Source: Leguminivora glycinivorella
Taxonomy: Eukaryota; Arthropoda; Insecta; Lepidoptera; Tortricidae
Reading direction: 5' to 3'
Length of the DNA: 64,000 bases
Assembly (NCBI RefSeq): GCF_023078275.1
Contig: NC_062973.1
Coordinates: 21,570,956-21,634,955 of the forward strand
Part shown: positions 1 through 10,521 of the stretch, one piece after another
Layout of the letters: each line of letters begins with the position of its first letter
How positions within the stretch are numbered: the first letter of the stretch is position 1
Position numbers and translations under genes: made by a program
The notes under the pieces: generated by a model
What the model saw: only the letters and a program-made list of their open reading frames with translations
Told to the model about the DNA's origin: nothing
Databases searched by the model: none

Positions 1-160
1 TTTAAAAAATCTCGTATCTCACGCTGTTTCTCAAAGTTAAAACGCAGTAAGTCTATATGCATTCCATACATACTTACTACAATTTTCTTTTCATTGACAG
101 ACGAAGATACAAGTATTTTTAAAAGTAGTGACGATAAGTAAGGGAAAAGTTGTAACTATG

Positions 161-514
161 CATCAGTAAATGCTGGTTATTTGTATAGGCATAGTTAAAA
201 TGACATCTAGCAACAATCACGCGTCAACTAGCGTAAATTATCAGTACTGCTACTTGTCAATAGATGTCGCGACGAACGAAAAGTCTAATGCTCACCAATA
301 GTTTACAATAGTATTAATCAGTATTCTGTTTTCAATTCTTCTGCTTGTAATATAAGTTGTAAAATGTTCTAATATTAAATTTTTGGCAGACGAGACATAG
401 TTGCCAATCGAGGAGTGGTACTGATAATTCACGGTATTTGACGCGTGATTGACGCGTGATTGTCGCTAGATGTCACTTAACTATGCCTATACAAATAACC
501 CGCATTTACTGATG
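161..514. mobile_element. MITE-like element with ~50-bp terminal inverted repeats
   Basis: The left end (CATCAGTAAATGC..GGTTATTTGTATAGG) is repeated in reverse complement at the right end, and the match runs inward for about 50 bp with a few mismatches. The interior holds further copies of a GACGCGTGATTG motif and no open frame. This is the layout of a non-autonomous DNA transposon; the superfamily is not clear because no clean target duplication was found. Confidence 0.6.
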
Positions 515-794
515 TATGGTTTTTTATTTTTTTTAAATTTATTTAACATATAAGTACATTATATTATTCACATTTATGTTTCTCGCCAAACTGTACAACT
601 CTTCTCTTACTTATTCCTCTATGGAGATACCTACCGACTAGTCGCGACTGTGGTAATGTGGACGTCGACAGTTGCCTTTGATTCCCCGTTAAGCCCATAA
701 CACAATCCATATTAGCTATCATTGTTTCGGAAACTAGGTAGTCCCAGGTATATTTAAGTAGTCCGTACTTGTCAATTGTCCGATTCATAATAAA

Positions 795-1038
795 CTAGCT
801 TCTGCCCGCGGCTTCGCTCGCGATAATTTCTAAAATTGCAGGATTCTCCATACAAATTTCCAACCCCCATTTCAGGGAAGTGGGGGCTTACAAGAGACAA
901 AAAGTAGCCTATGTCACTCTCCATCCCTTCAACTATGCCTACATAAAAAATCACGTCAATTCGTCGCTCCGTTTTGCCGTGACAGACGGACAAACAAACA
1001 GACACACACACTTCCCCCTTTATAATATTAAGTATGGA
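795..1038 (-). mobile_element. Non-autonomous Helitron, family TCCATACT...CTAG
   Basis: Read on the minus strand it starts A|TCCATACTTAATATTATAAA, continues through a GTGTGTGTCTGTTTGTTTGTC tract and ends CGAAGCCGCGGG..AAGCTAG|T. A 5' TC, a GC-rich hairpin just before a 3' CTRR, and insertion between A and T with no target duplication are the Helitron signature. Related copies are at 18144, 26309 and 45555. No Rep/helicase coding is present. Confidence 0.65.
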
Positions 1039-1235
1039 TAAGTACTATAGAACTAAAAAAACCTATATTATTTAACACTTTGCTAAAAATCCTACTCAGC
1101 TACTCGGCTCTAATCACCTCCTTACGTCTAAACCCTATTAAGCTAGGATCACACAGACTAATGTGTCAACGGCGGCATCCATGAGAAATTGAGTCGTGTG
1201 AACGCCGCGCGCCGGTGCGGGTATGCGGGTGGCGC

Positions 1236-1372
1236 GTGCCGAATGCACAAACGCTCACGATAATTTCTCTTTCCTAGCTACCTATCTCTATCGATCTTGC
1301 GTATTGGCGCGACAGAGCCAGACTACATATCTACGGCGTTTCGCTTCGCAGAAATGTCATTTAGCTACGCCG
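1236..1372 (+). repeat. Copy of the CCGAATGGCAC interspersed repeat family
   Basis: It contains the family landmarks in order: a CCGAATG-CAC start, GCTCACGA, a TATCTCTATCG-TCTTGCGTATTGGCGCGACAGAGCC core, a GGCGTTTCG segment and a degraded ATTCGGCTACG end. The start and end are approximately inverted. Other copies are at 5882-6330, 13287-13460 and 20278-20365. The GC-rich 90 bp upstream are not explained. Confidence 0.55.
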
Positions 1373-1429
1373 CTACGCAGGGAACCGAACGGACTTTACT
1401 GCACTATGAATCTACGCCTTTAGATATGC

Positions 1430-1879
1430 GAGCGAACAACCGGCTTGGAGTAAAACTGGCTTAAGCCCATTGAAATGACAACCAATTTGAGCCATTCCAT
1501 ATATAAGTGTGTGGCGGATACCGCGGTGACAAAAATCACATTCCAATTGTATGCACGGAAATGTTTTTAAGGAATGGGTGTCAGGATAGTTTTTAGATTT
1601 CGGTGGTTTTGGTGGAAATCGTTTCATATTGAAAGCTTCGTAAGTGATTTGAACGATGTATTGAGCTTCAGTTTTTACTTCAATACGATACTGTAATGTA
1701 ATTAATAGTTGATAATGTACAAAGAAATATCCTCTTTTTATTATTACAAGCTTTTATTCAACTTTTTTTTTAAGAATAGAGAATTAGCGTATTTTTTGAC
1801 GACATACCATAATACTAAAACATAATAAATAATAAACTAAAACTAACTTAAATTATTATATTATATTATATTATTTTCA
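1430..1879. other. AT-rich stretch, nothing recognised
   Basis: Short open frames only, with poly-A/T and TTATA runs toward the right end. No splice-bounded exon, RNA gene or repeat terminus was recognised. Confidence 0.5.
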
Positions 1880-2035
1880 ACTTGCATTGTTAGTCAAAAC
1901 GTAGAAGCTAAATTTGAGCCACTTCCCTGTTTCCGATTGAGCTGAAATTTTGCACTCATATGTAAATCACGTGACAATGCAATATTATGGTATCATGGAG
2001 TTGATTCTGATGATGGAGCAGAAAGGTAGTCATAG
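1880..2035 (+). repeat. Fragment resembling a common lepidopteran interspersed repeat
   Basis: The stretch reading AAATTTGAGCCACTTCC..TTTCCGATTGAGCTGAAATTT and then CAATGCAATATTATGG is recalled as a frequent lepidopteran dispersed sequence. It has no coding capacity here. The assignment is from memory and the ends are uncertain. Confidence 0.35.
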
Positions 2036-2894
2036 GAACTCTGTTGTGAAACGTCGTATCCCCATCGAGTAATGGGTTTTTAGAAACGTCTCGGAGAGCA
2101 GTAGATGGCTATTGAAAGAAAGGTACAGTCGGCGATAAAAGCTTGTGCCAACAAAAAAAAAAATTGCGAAAAATGTTATTATCATAAAACGGTGTATGTA
2201 AGAACAAAAGTTAAAACCCCTCTGTTTAAACGGGGAGTTTAAAAACACAAACTCAAGATGACAATTAAATACTGCGAATAATTCTGACCTTTTCAAAGAC
2301 AAAGTTCTGAGTCGGGAGCGACACCAAGGAGAATATTAATTGGGCATTACAATTAAATAAGGAAGTTAATTGGCAAGGAGAATCCGCACATCCGACGCAG
2401 GCCGGCAACTGACATATTGCTCTAAATGTCGTGAACGATCCCGACATTTATATTCCCGGCCCGATCCGATCCCAGATAATGCTTTTACAATAACGACCTC
2501 GCGATGACGACGAATTCGATTACAATACGGACGGTTTCTTATGCCTCTATTTATTATGGAAATTACGTTACTATTCCGACGGAATTTCAAATTTGAAAAA
2601 ATACACAATGGCTGAATTACTTATGAATCGGTCGCGTAGATTTTTAGATTACTTTAAATTTGCCTTTTTAATGCTCACCTTAGGTTCTTAGAACGTGGCT
2701 CGTTTCCTCAAAATTGGTTTTAGAATAGGATAACAGGCTAGTAACGACCGTAGCAGAAAAATTTACGACGGCCATTATTCGGTGAGCTAAACATTTTCCA
2801 GCATTTTAGTTTAGGTCAGTACTAGTATATGTACATAAGGATAGGTGTGTGCCGTGGCTTACAATGAGGAGTATCTAAATTGAGGAATGACTTG
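2036..2894. other. Intergenic DNA, nothing recognised
   Basis: Several frames of 60-90 codons exist on the minus strand between 2030 and 2610, but they overlap each other, have no splice context and no family resemblance. They are treated as chance. Confidence 0.5.
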
Positions 2895-2960
2895 AGCAGC
2901 AGTGATCGCTTATCATCAGGCAACGTGTCTGCTCGTTTGCCTCCTATCCCATAAAAAAAA
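2895..2960 (+). repeat. 5'-truncated LINE 3' tail with poly-A
   Basis: The sequence GTGATCGCTTATCATCAGGC..CTGCTCGTTTGCCTCCTATCCCATAAAAAAAA matches the recurring 3' end of a lepidopteran LINE. Related tails lie at 3218-3317 and 7053-7120 in this window. Only the tail is left. Confidence 0.45.
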
Positions 2961-3217
2961 ACTTCTAAGAATCGGGATGCAGTACACACATAATATGCAG
3001 ACTATTAACTAGGGACTTTACAAGGTAGGTACTTACTTAATAATAGATATGTAAATTATGAATTAATACATATCAATCACTCGTTTTAGCCAGGCTAGTT
3101 GTGAAAATAGCTATAGCTTCCATGTTTCTCATGCGTTACGACCAAGTTACGACTTACGATAAATTTGTTCTTCAAGAAGAAGGTATTTTGCGTTACTTAT
3201 CAAAAACTGACACAGGT

Positions 3218-3317
3218 AATCGGCTCCTATTTATGATGCTGCCTATGTCCATAGGCGGCGATCATTGCTTCCCCTCAGGTAGCCCGTTTGCTCATTTGCT
3301 TCCATTACAAAAAAATG
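3218..3317 (+). repeat. Second LINE 3'-tail fragment
   Basis: It contains GGCGGCGATCATTGCTTCCC..AGGTAGCCCGTTTGCTCATTTGC and an A-rich end. It is a diverged relative of the tail at 2895. The frame across 3101-3343 runs through this repeat and is not taken as a gene. Confidence 0.4.
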
Positions 3318-3689
3318 CTTGTATAAAGCCGATCACAAGATAATAAGAACAACTTTGAAACTCAGTTCTCAACTTATCCTTAGCAATTCTCAGGCCTACC
3401 GCAAAGCACATTCGACGCGTTGCCTTCCTGTCACACTTACGTACGAATTTACAAGTTTTTCAGCGAGGCAACACATTGAACGTGTTTAGTGGTAGGACCT
3501 CTCGACACTTGAGATCGAGTTCTGTCTCAAGAACCAATCATCGCCATTTGTAGTTATCTTAATGTTTTAAGAAGGCAATTGGAACCTATCGGCAGTCTGA
3601 GTGCCTGAAAAGTGAGATATCTAGATCGAATTTCAGCTTTGTGTATTTTGATTGATTTTAGAGGACGTGACTAGGTTAGACTAGGTTCT

Positions 3690-3823
3690 GGGGGGTTACC
3701 ATGAAGTCCTAAAGATGTTTAGTTTACGTCGAGAGAAAGGGACACAGCTACAGCAGTTACATAGCTCCGTCCCTCTCAACCTAAACTGAACGGGTTTAGC
3801 ATTTAATTTCATGGTAACCCCCC
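3690..3823. mobile_element. 134-bp MITE with GGGGGGTTACCATGAA termini
   Basis: The first 16 bases recur as the reverse complement at the right end (TTCATGGTAACCCCCC), and inner bases pair further, with GTTTAG-like motifs on both sides. No coding. Confidence 0.65.
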
Positions 3824-4174
3824 GATCTGAGTACTCAAAACTTGGAATATAATTATTTTGTACTAAAAATATGTTTGAATTCAAGAAAATGCTTTATTAA
3901 GAAAACATTGAATGAAGAAATAAATTGTTAGAACATTCGTGAGATTATTAACAAATTGTGTAATGTGATCCCAAGTAATACCTACTGAGCAATGTTTTTT
4001 TTTCATAAGATCAACAAATACACTTTTAATTTATAAGTTAAACAATCAAATTATAATTATTTTAAGTAAACATCATGAAATTTTCCAATCCCTACTTATG
4101 TATCTTCCAGTTCCTCAAGTTGTGTTTTTTTTCGAGTTTTAGTGTTTTTAAGTTAAACCATTTTCACAAAATAA

Positions 4175-4432
4175 AGTAATAAATAAATAAATATTGGGGA
4201 CACCTTACACAGATCAACTTAGCCCCAAACTAAGCAAAGCTTGTACTATGGGTGCTAAGCGACGATATACCTTCTTAAATAGATAAATATATACTTATGT
4301 ACATAGAAAACATCCATGACTCAGGAACGAATATCTGTGCTCATCACACAAATAAATGCCCTTACCGGGATTCGAACCCAGGACCGCGGCTCAGCAGGCA
4401 GGGTCACTACCGACTGAGCCAGACCGGTCGAT
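4175..4432 (-). mobile_element. tRNA-derived SINE
   Basis: Read on the minus strand it begins with a tRNA-like head (GGTCTGGCTCAGTCGGTAG, then GGTTCGAATCCCGGTAAGGG, matching RNA polymerase III A and B boxes). It continues through a conserved body (GAGCACAGAT, CATGGATGTTTTCTATGTA) and ends in TTTATT-type repeats. Two other copies are at 7281-7506 (plus) and 32362-32512 (minus). Confidence 0.75.
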
Positions 4433-4461
4433 GATAAGTAAGTACCTATGTTCAATTTAAT

Positions 4462-4604
4462 TTAGTGCGTTTTCACGTTATCTGATCCGATATCGGATGT
4501 CGGACGATACGATATTCCATACATTTACGCCGCCATCTTTGATTTTTTCCTTTGAAATCCTTCCTACAACCGATATCGGATCGGATAATGTGAAAACGCA
4601 CTTA
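4462..4604. mobile_element. Harbinger-like MITE with TTA target duplication
   Basis: The element is 4465-4601, starting GTGCGTTTTCAC and ending GTGAAAACGCAC, with long TIRs that include CCGATATCGG. TTA lies immediately on both sides (4462-4464 and 4602-4604). A 3-bp TWA duplication with such TIRs is typical of PIF/Harbinger MITEs. A second copy is at 54557-54689. Confidence 0.7.
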
Positions 4605-4622
4605 CGGAAAAAAACAAGGCAA

Positions 4623-4775
4623 GGCTTGCCACAGACAGTCTTAAAAATTCCTAATCTTAAAAAAAAATTGTATGCAAATTGACACTGCCAGATCTGTCAG
4701 TGTCAGTTTGAACTGTCAGTTTACATACAATTTTTTTTTAAGATTATGAAATTTTAAGACTGTCTGTGGCAAGCC
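4623..4775. repeat. Foldback element with imperfect ~60-bp arms
   Basis: GGCTTGCCACAGACAGTCTT at the left is the exact reverse complement of the right end. A CCTAATCTTAAAAAAAAATT..GTATG-containing stretch pairs inside, with small mismatches. The centre carries TGACACTG/CAGTGTCA. Confidence 0.65.
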
Positions 4776-5233
4776 ATAGGTATTTTTTTACCAATGGAAT
4801 GAAACGATTTGTTTATTTAGTTAGTGTCAAAGACAGAATACAGCATTAATTTAAACACAATTTATTAGTTTTTTAATGAGACACGCACCTTGCTGAGAGG
4901 GAATGATTTAAATATTTTAGCAGAAAATGGGCCAAGTTGCTCTCGAGTGGGTTTTTGCGACAACAAACACTTGTGTTTGTTCAAATCGATAACTTTGTTT
5001 TTGTTAAAATTTTGCTTATTTTTGAAGTGCAACTTTAAAGCATGGAACAAGCCTCAATTAGCTAAATAATAGTTTGTTGTGATAAAGGCATAATAAAAAT
5101 AATTGAGACGTAAAGTTTTATGAATAAGAGGGTTGTCTGAGGATTCAATACACAAAATTTGTTTTATTTTTTATGATGCAGAAACTGCGAGCGAGCGATT
5201 AATGATAATACATAATTTTAATTTAAAAAAAAT

Positions 5234-5306
5234 TAGTAAGTTGGCCATAGCGACGGCCCCGTCAAAGCCGTAGGTCGCAGGTTCGAGTCCAGCCGGAACT
5301 GTCGGA
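5234..5306 (+). repeat. tRNA-like SINE head
   Basis: It has GTTGGCCATAGCGACGG (A-box-like), an ACGGC/GCCGT stem and a perfect B box GGTTCGAGTCC. The T stem has a mismatch and the acceptor arm cannot be folded. It is more likely a SINE head or tRNA pseudogene than a working tRNA. Confidence 0.4.
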
Positions 5307-5559
5307 AGTGTGAATTTTTCCATTTTTCCTTTAATTTAAAAATATGTGTTTCAATATAGGTACTGCTTTATGTATATACAGAGTGTTAGAGGCAGATCAA
5401 TGTAAGTTAGCAGCGATATTTAAAGCACAAGCAGTACAAGTCAAGGGCTCAATGCTATAAAAGTCTCCGCCAATTAATTATTCACTAACTATATAGAATA
5501 TGTCATAAATGTTTAAAGGACTACAGTATCTGTAGACAACTAGATATAATTTAGTATAT

Positions 5560-5690
5560 AATTAATGTATAATAAATAGCCAATATTGCCATGCCCTACC
5601 GGGGTGCCATGCGACCTCCTTCATACTGTAACATCTGTAATGTAATACCATGGTTTGCAATAAATAATATTGATTGATTGATTGATATAC
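5560..5690 (+). repeat. LINE 3' end with (ATTG)n tail
   Basis: CCATGCCCTACCGGGGTGCC, then ACATCTGTAATGTAATACCATGG, then TTGCAATAAATAATATTGATTGATTGATTGA. This ordering, with a tetranucleotide tail, looks like a 5'-truncated non-LTR 3' end. No coding remains. Confidence 0.5.
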
Positions 5691-5881
5691 CGATATCATA
5701 ACTGCGTACCTACGAAATACGATGTTTACTGCTTCCAAACATTTCAATCTATTCCACCCAAGCTTTAGTTCTACGAATTCTACGATGACGATGTAGGGTG
5801 TCGTATTTCAGAGGCTCTAGGTAACCTAGGCAACGACACAATCGCTTATACTTCGTAAGCGTTACCTTACGTAATTTAAAA

Positions 5882-6330
5882 GCCTGGGTGCGTAGCCGAA
5901 TGGCACGAACGCTCACGAAACGCTCACGAAACGCTCACGAAACGAAGCGCTAGTAGATATCTATCCCTATCGCTCTTGCGTATTGGCGCGACAGAGCCGG
6001 ACTACGTTTCGTTTTCGTTTGGCGTCGGAGAAATGCCTTTCGGCTACGGGGCCTGGGTGGCTAGCCGAATGGCACAATCGCTCACGAAACGCTCACGAAA
6101 CGAAGCGCTAGTAGATATCTATCTCTATCGCGCTTGCGTATTGGCGCGACAGAGCCAGCGGCGTATCGTTTTCGTTTGGCGTCGGAGAAATGCCATTCGG
6201 CTACGGGGCCTGGCCCTTCTGCGACTTCGTTTCTGCGTCGCGCCAATACGCAAGAGCGATAGATATAGAGAGCTACGAAAGAGATATTACCGTGAGCGTT
6301 TGTGCATGCGGCTGCGCACACTGACCAGAA
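5882..6330 (+). repeat. Cluster of CCGAATGGCAC repeats: two direct copies and one inverted
   Basis: Two head-to-tail copies (about 5882-6052 and 6048-6212) share GCCGAATGGCAC, GCTCACGAAACG, TAGTAGATATCTATC, GCGTATTGGCGCGACAGAGCC and GGCTACGGGGCCTGG. A third, inverted fragment follows (6215-6310). Long frames on both strands here are a consequence of the GC-rich repeat and are not genes. Confidence 0.65.
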
Positions 6331-6633
6331 ATATATCAACGCGCCATGTTGCGGAATTTTATAACAACTATTTTCTTCATATTAAGCTCAACTGTCACCG
6401 CATACATCCAGAAAAACAGCGTCCTGACAATAGTCGTATATTTCTGGTCATTTAGCTCTTTATCGATCTTGCCGGCCTAGCTGAAATGAAATGACATTCG
6501 TTGACGCTAATCGTTGAAGTATAAGCGTTTGTGCATTTCTTTCAACCCCTTTTTGCCAAGAGTGGCACTGAAACTTGGTAGTTCATGTGCTCTACCCACC
6601 CCTTTATGGGATACAGGAGTGATTATATGGTAT

Positions 6634-7195
6634 ATACACCGTGTTTTTTTTGTTTTTCGTTAAATTAGACACGCCGTTTGGTTCATTATCAGGAACCACC
6701 CTGTATATCACTTTTAGTTACATTCGCAAAAAAAAAATATTCATAATTTTCATACATAATATAAATGAATTTATTAGTGTGAGAGACCCTTAAGAATAAT
6801 ATTCAAGTTAGTGTCAAGTGATTGACGGCACATGTCAAAACAAATAATATTAGGAATTGGTAAAGGCTGTTACACACGTGTTCAGCAATTATATCTATTT
6901 TTTTGAATAACTCTATATCCGCAAGAGTTAAGACGCTAGACGTTACACTCCTTTTTGCTGTGTACTTAACACAGCAAAAGGGAATGTACAAGTTTCTAAT
7001 GGGGTGGCAACGTGCATGTGACACTGTTTGCGTTGCATGCGTTCATAGGTTACGGTGACCGCTTTCCATCAGGCGGACCGTATGCTTGTTTGCCACCGAC
7101 GTAGTATAAAAAAAAAAAGTTACTTGAAATTAATTGTATTTGATGTAATAAAACTTCCCTAAAAGTTAACGGAATTCAATAAAAACAGGGTGTAT
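6634..7195. mobile_element. MITE (ATACACC..GGTGTAT) carrying a nested LINE tail
   Basis: The termini ATACACCGTGTTTTTTTT and AAAAACAGGGTGTAT are inverted. The copy at 35563-35924 matches it on both sides of a gap: here about 175 bp (6944-7120) are extra. They end in CATCAGGCGGACCGTATGC, GTTTGCC and poly-A, the tail seen at 2895. The insertion therefore happened inside an older MITE. Confidence 0.65.
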
Positions 7196-7280
7196 GTATG
7201 TGTATGTTTGTGCTTTTGGATATGTTACGTAGTGATAAGACAGAGCCAGGCTGCGTTTTGATCGCCACGTAGTGTCAACT

Positions 7281-7506
7281 ATTGTCACTTACCGGGTTCG
7301 AATCCCGGTAAGGGCATTTATTTGTGTGACGAGCACAGATATTTGTTCCTGAGTCATGGATGTTTTCTATGTATATAAGTACCTATTTGTTTATTATATA
7401 ATTATATCGTTGTCTGAGTACCCACAACACAAGCCTTTTTGAGCTTACCGTGGGACTCAGTCAATCTGTGTAAGAATGTCCTATAATATTTATTTATTTA
7501 TTTATT
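7281..7506 (+). mobile_element. tRNA-derived SINE, 5'-truncated
   Basis: It shares GGGTTCGAATCCCGGTAAGG, GAGCACAGATAT, CATGGATGTTTTCTATG and the TTATTTATTTATT tail with the SINE at 4175-4432. The A-box part of the head is missing or diverged. Confidence 0.7.
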
Positions 7507-7671
7507 ACGTTGTCATACCTAGATATTCATTTACATTTGGCTGTATATGCGTAGGTTTCTAACGTATTATGTAATATGGGTCTTATTGCTTATTAATGTA
7601 TTAATTTCCTTCATAAGTGGATCTAATATGGCATTGCCTCTCAATAGAATATCTATTATTACTTAGTACGT

Positions 7672-8347
7672 AATAGGAGTAGGGCATGCTCCCGGTATTT
7701 CCCGGTTCTTGATTTCCCGGGAAATCCCGGTAATTTTATGGTAGCGAAAGAACCGGGACAAAAATTTAGGAACCGGTGCTCCCGGTTCTTTTCAAAATAT
7801 CCGATTTATTCATTTTTTAAATTGTATCTGCATTTGGATTTGTGCGATGGAATTTTTAGTATTTGTAAATAATTACTAATTAGTACCTAAAGTTGAATCT
7901 GATAAGATAAACATGATATTTATCGCAATGGTACTATTGTACTTCCTTATATAATGTAACAAACCACAGTAAAGAATTGTTTAGGACAAAAATTTGGTAA
8001 GGTGTACTCGGGTAATTCAGAACGTCAAAAACCGTTGGTAAATTCCGAAAAGGGACCCTTAGGTATTACTATGGAAGTACGAGTGATTATCATTTGAATT
8101 TCGGAATTATCCAATTAACAGCATTACCCGAATACACCATAATTATTTCCAATCCAATGTGCTTATTCTCTCAAAACACACAGGTAAATAAAATAAATAA
8201 ATAAAGGTTCCTTTTGAATTTTTTTGGTATGGAACCCTAAAAATACTAAGAACCGGGAAAGAACCCGGACTCCCGGTTCCAGTCCCACTTAGAACCGGGA
8301 AATGAAATTCTTGGAACCGCTCCGGTTCTGCAAGCCCTAAATAGGAG
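7672..8347. mobile_element. Non-autonomous hAT element with 8-bp target duplication
   Basis: The element is 7680-8339 (660 bp), starting TAGGGCATGC and ending GCAAGCCCTA, flanked on each side by AATAGGAG (7672-7679 and 8340-8347). Eight-bp duplications are diagnostic of hAT. Both subterminal regions are packed with CCCGGTTC/GAACCGGG motifs in both orientations, plausible transposase-binding sites. The interior has no transposase frame. Confidence 0.8.
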
Positions 8348-8518
8348 TGTTCTTGGAACTGGAACATGTAATTACAGTAAGTAATGAAGTACGTATTAAA
8401 ACGTATTAATGTATTAAAGGGCTAAACCAACTAAGCATCGAATTTTCAGCGATAAATAAATTGTGGCAATATTTATATCACTTATAAGAGTAACGCCGTG
8501 TCTTGCGTGGGCGACGGT

Positions 8519-8780
8519 CATTGTGCAACATGGGGCAGAAGTCGCATATTGCTAACGAGAGGAAGTTAAATCGCAACGGCTTGCCAGAGCGATTTAAAGA
8601 CTTAGTTTGCAATATGTTTACGCCCTGAGTTACACACAATGTTTTTTATCACACTTGCAATATAAATAAATATGTAGAAGAGTAAAAAAGAGTTAAATAC
8701 AGTACTAGAAGTTTCATAACTCCCTAGGGAGAACGATTTTTTATAACTTCCGCTCCGCCTGCAATATTATATTTTAGTTT
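8519..8780. repeat. Interspersed repeat related to 14015-14290
   Basis: It shares with the later copy CATTGTGCAACA, GCGATTTAAAGAC, GAGTTACACACAATG, ATCACAC, GGGAGAACGATTTTT and CTCCGCCTGC in the same order. CATTGTG and CACAATG form short inverted termini of the first half. Confidence 0.55.
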
Positions 8781-8979
8781 GTGAGTGTAAAAGAAAGAAA
8801 AATATAAGGTCCTAATTTATTAGTTGCAGATATTTTAACACATGATACTTTACATTAAAATAATTAACTTTAAATATAAATTAAGAAATCTTTTCATGTA
8901 ACTTTTTTGATTTCATTTTCCTAACAAAAAAATTAATTATAATTTCGTCTAAAAAAAATCATCATGTGCATTATCACAT

Positions 8980-10502
8980 TGTAACGTAGCAGATTTTTTG
9001 ATAGTCGTAATTAAATATTTTGGATAGATTTAATTTTTGAATGAAACACTTCCTTCTCGTTCATTGCATTATCTGTTGCACTTCAAATGCACATATTTAT
9101 GTTTATCTGTTGTAGGGTTGCCATACAACAAGTATTATTCGAAATTGTAGGTATTTTGGCTGTCATTCCAGGAAAACTTTGTATAGTTTTGATATACTTT
9201 AAGTATTGATTTTTGGAAAATATAATATTTTAGAGACATGATAACAAATGTTATCATAGGTTTTTTAAGGCTGTTCTGGAATGATATTTGTTAGGTTTTG
9301 TTTACTTCAAGGTCTGATACAGAAACTGGAGTAATTTTCATTTAATGAATTAGAGTATTTTATTGTTTATTCGTTTGCCACCCGGCTTTTGTTTTGGGTC
9401 CTTTAAATTCGAGATCATTCAGTGCGCCGTTCTTTCTGTGACGAGATCCTCTTGTATAGTGATCGGACGGCCGTATAAGGGCCTGGAGCCCGGCATGCCA
9501 CGTGCTGCCGTGGCGTTCCATATTTTGTGTGGTGCGTTCTGTCAGTCTGAGTAAGTAGATTTTATTGTGAGCTTTTGATATTTCCATGGCGTGAAACGTG
9601 GAGATGTTCTTAACCATAAATTGGTTTATTTCCAGCTGGCAGAAACATGCTAAGGGTGGGAGTGCTCCGTGGAGATCCTCGGTCTGCAGTCTGCAGGTCT
9701 TCGGTGAGCTCGCTTACATTTTTTGTTTAGTTTATCACAGTGTGTGAGGGCACTCGACTAATGTGACCAATTTATTTGTTTCATAGGAGTCGGGCAGAAT
9801 TAAAGAAGTAAAGAATTAGAGAATTGCAGAAGTAAAGATTTAAAGATTCAGAAGTAGAATTTAACAAGAACTTTTACAATTTTGATGTGCAAGGAAACTT
9901 TCTTTGGCGTTACTGGCGCAAGGTGCCTTTGGACCTTGTTTTCGTATGGAAGGGTCAGCCCTGTCCACGTGGCGAGGGGGCGTCAGCACCGGAGTCCGGG
10001 GAGCAGCCGGCTCATCCCTGACAAGGTGTGTCTCCTGCCCGTTTCCTGCCGGTAATGCTGTGTAATTCAGGTTTTTAATTTCTGTGTAAAGTAATTTCTG
10101 ATTTCATTTATTTTGAGAATTCTGGTGCATAACTTTAGGTAAATTCATATTTAGTTTTTGTAGAATAAATGGTTGTAAGAAACCTTTTTCCTGGACCCTC
10201 TTAAAGCGGCCCAGCTTTACCACTGAGCGTAGTTCATATTTTATATGGTGTCGAATTTAGTATTTCGGGAAACATTAAATGAAACCTTTCTGTAGGCAAG
10301 AGTTTATTTATAATTAATAAAGTTATAAAATGTGATATTGTTTAATTTGTTTCTCCTCTAGCTTTCCTCCAGCAAGTATAGAGACACCATTTAGCTTTTG
10401 TTTTATTATAAATTTTGTGCTAACGTGAGTGTATTTACTTTGAACTAGCCGGAGCTTTCCATTCTATTTTATTTACCCCCCACCAAATACACCACCGTTA
10501 CA
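8980..10502 (+). repeat. Left long terminal repeat
   Basis: It starts TGTAACG and ends CGTTACA (TG..CA with a 7-bp inverted terminus). Near its right half lie AATAAA motifs (AGAATAAATGG, TTAATAAAG) that could serve as poly-A signals. AG sites after pyrimidine-rich runs (TTTCATAG, CTCCTCTAG) could be splice acceptors. Frames of 63 and 85 codons on opposite strands are identical in both LTRs and overlap each other, so coding is not claimed. Confidence 0.85.
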
Positions 10503-10521
10503 CTGGCGCCCAACGTGGGCG
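10503..10521 (+). promoter_or_regulatory. Primer-binding site, tRNA-Lys type
   Basis: CTGGCGCCCAACGTGGGCG. TGGCGCCCAACGTGGG is the reverse complement of the 3' end expected for a lysine tRNA and matches the well-known Lys-type primer-binding site over 16 bases. It starts one base after the CA end of the left LTR, as expected for minus-strand priming. Confidence 0.8.

Noticed and set aside
4175..4432. Functional tRNA gene from the GGTTCGAATCC box
   Set aside because: The cloverleaf is incomplete and the sequence continues into a SINE body shared by three copies.
5976..6455. 159-codon frame on plus and 85-codon frame on minus
   Set aside because: Both lie within the CCGAATGGCAC repeat cluster and their segments repeat; no independent protein feature.
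9360..9617. 85-codon minus and 63-codon plus frames, repeated at 10902-11159
   Set aside because: Identical because they lie in the two LTRs; they overlap each other and match no retroelement protein.
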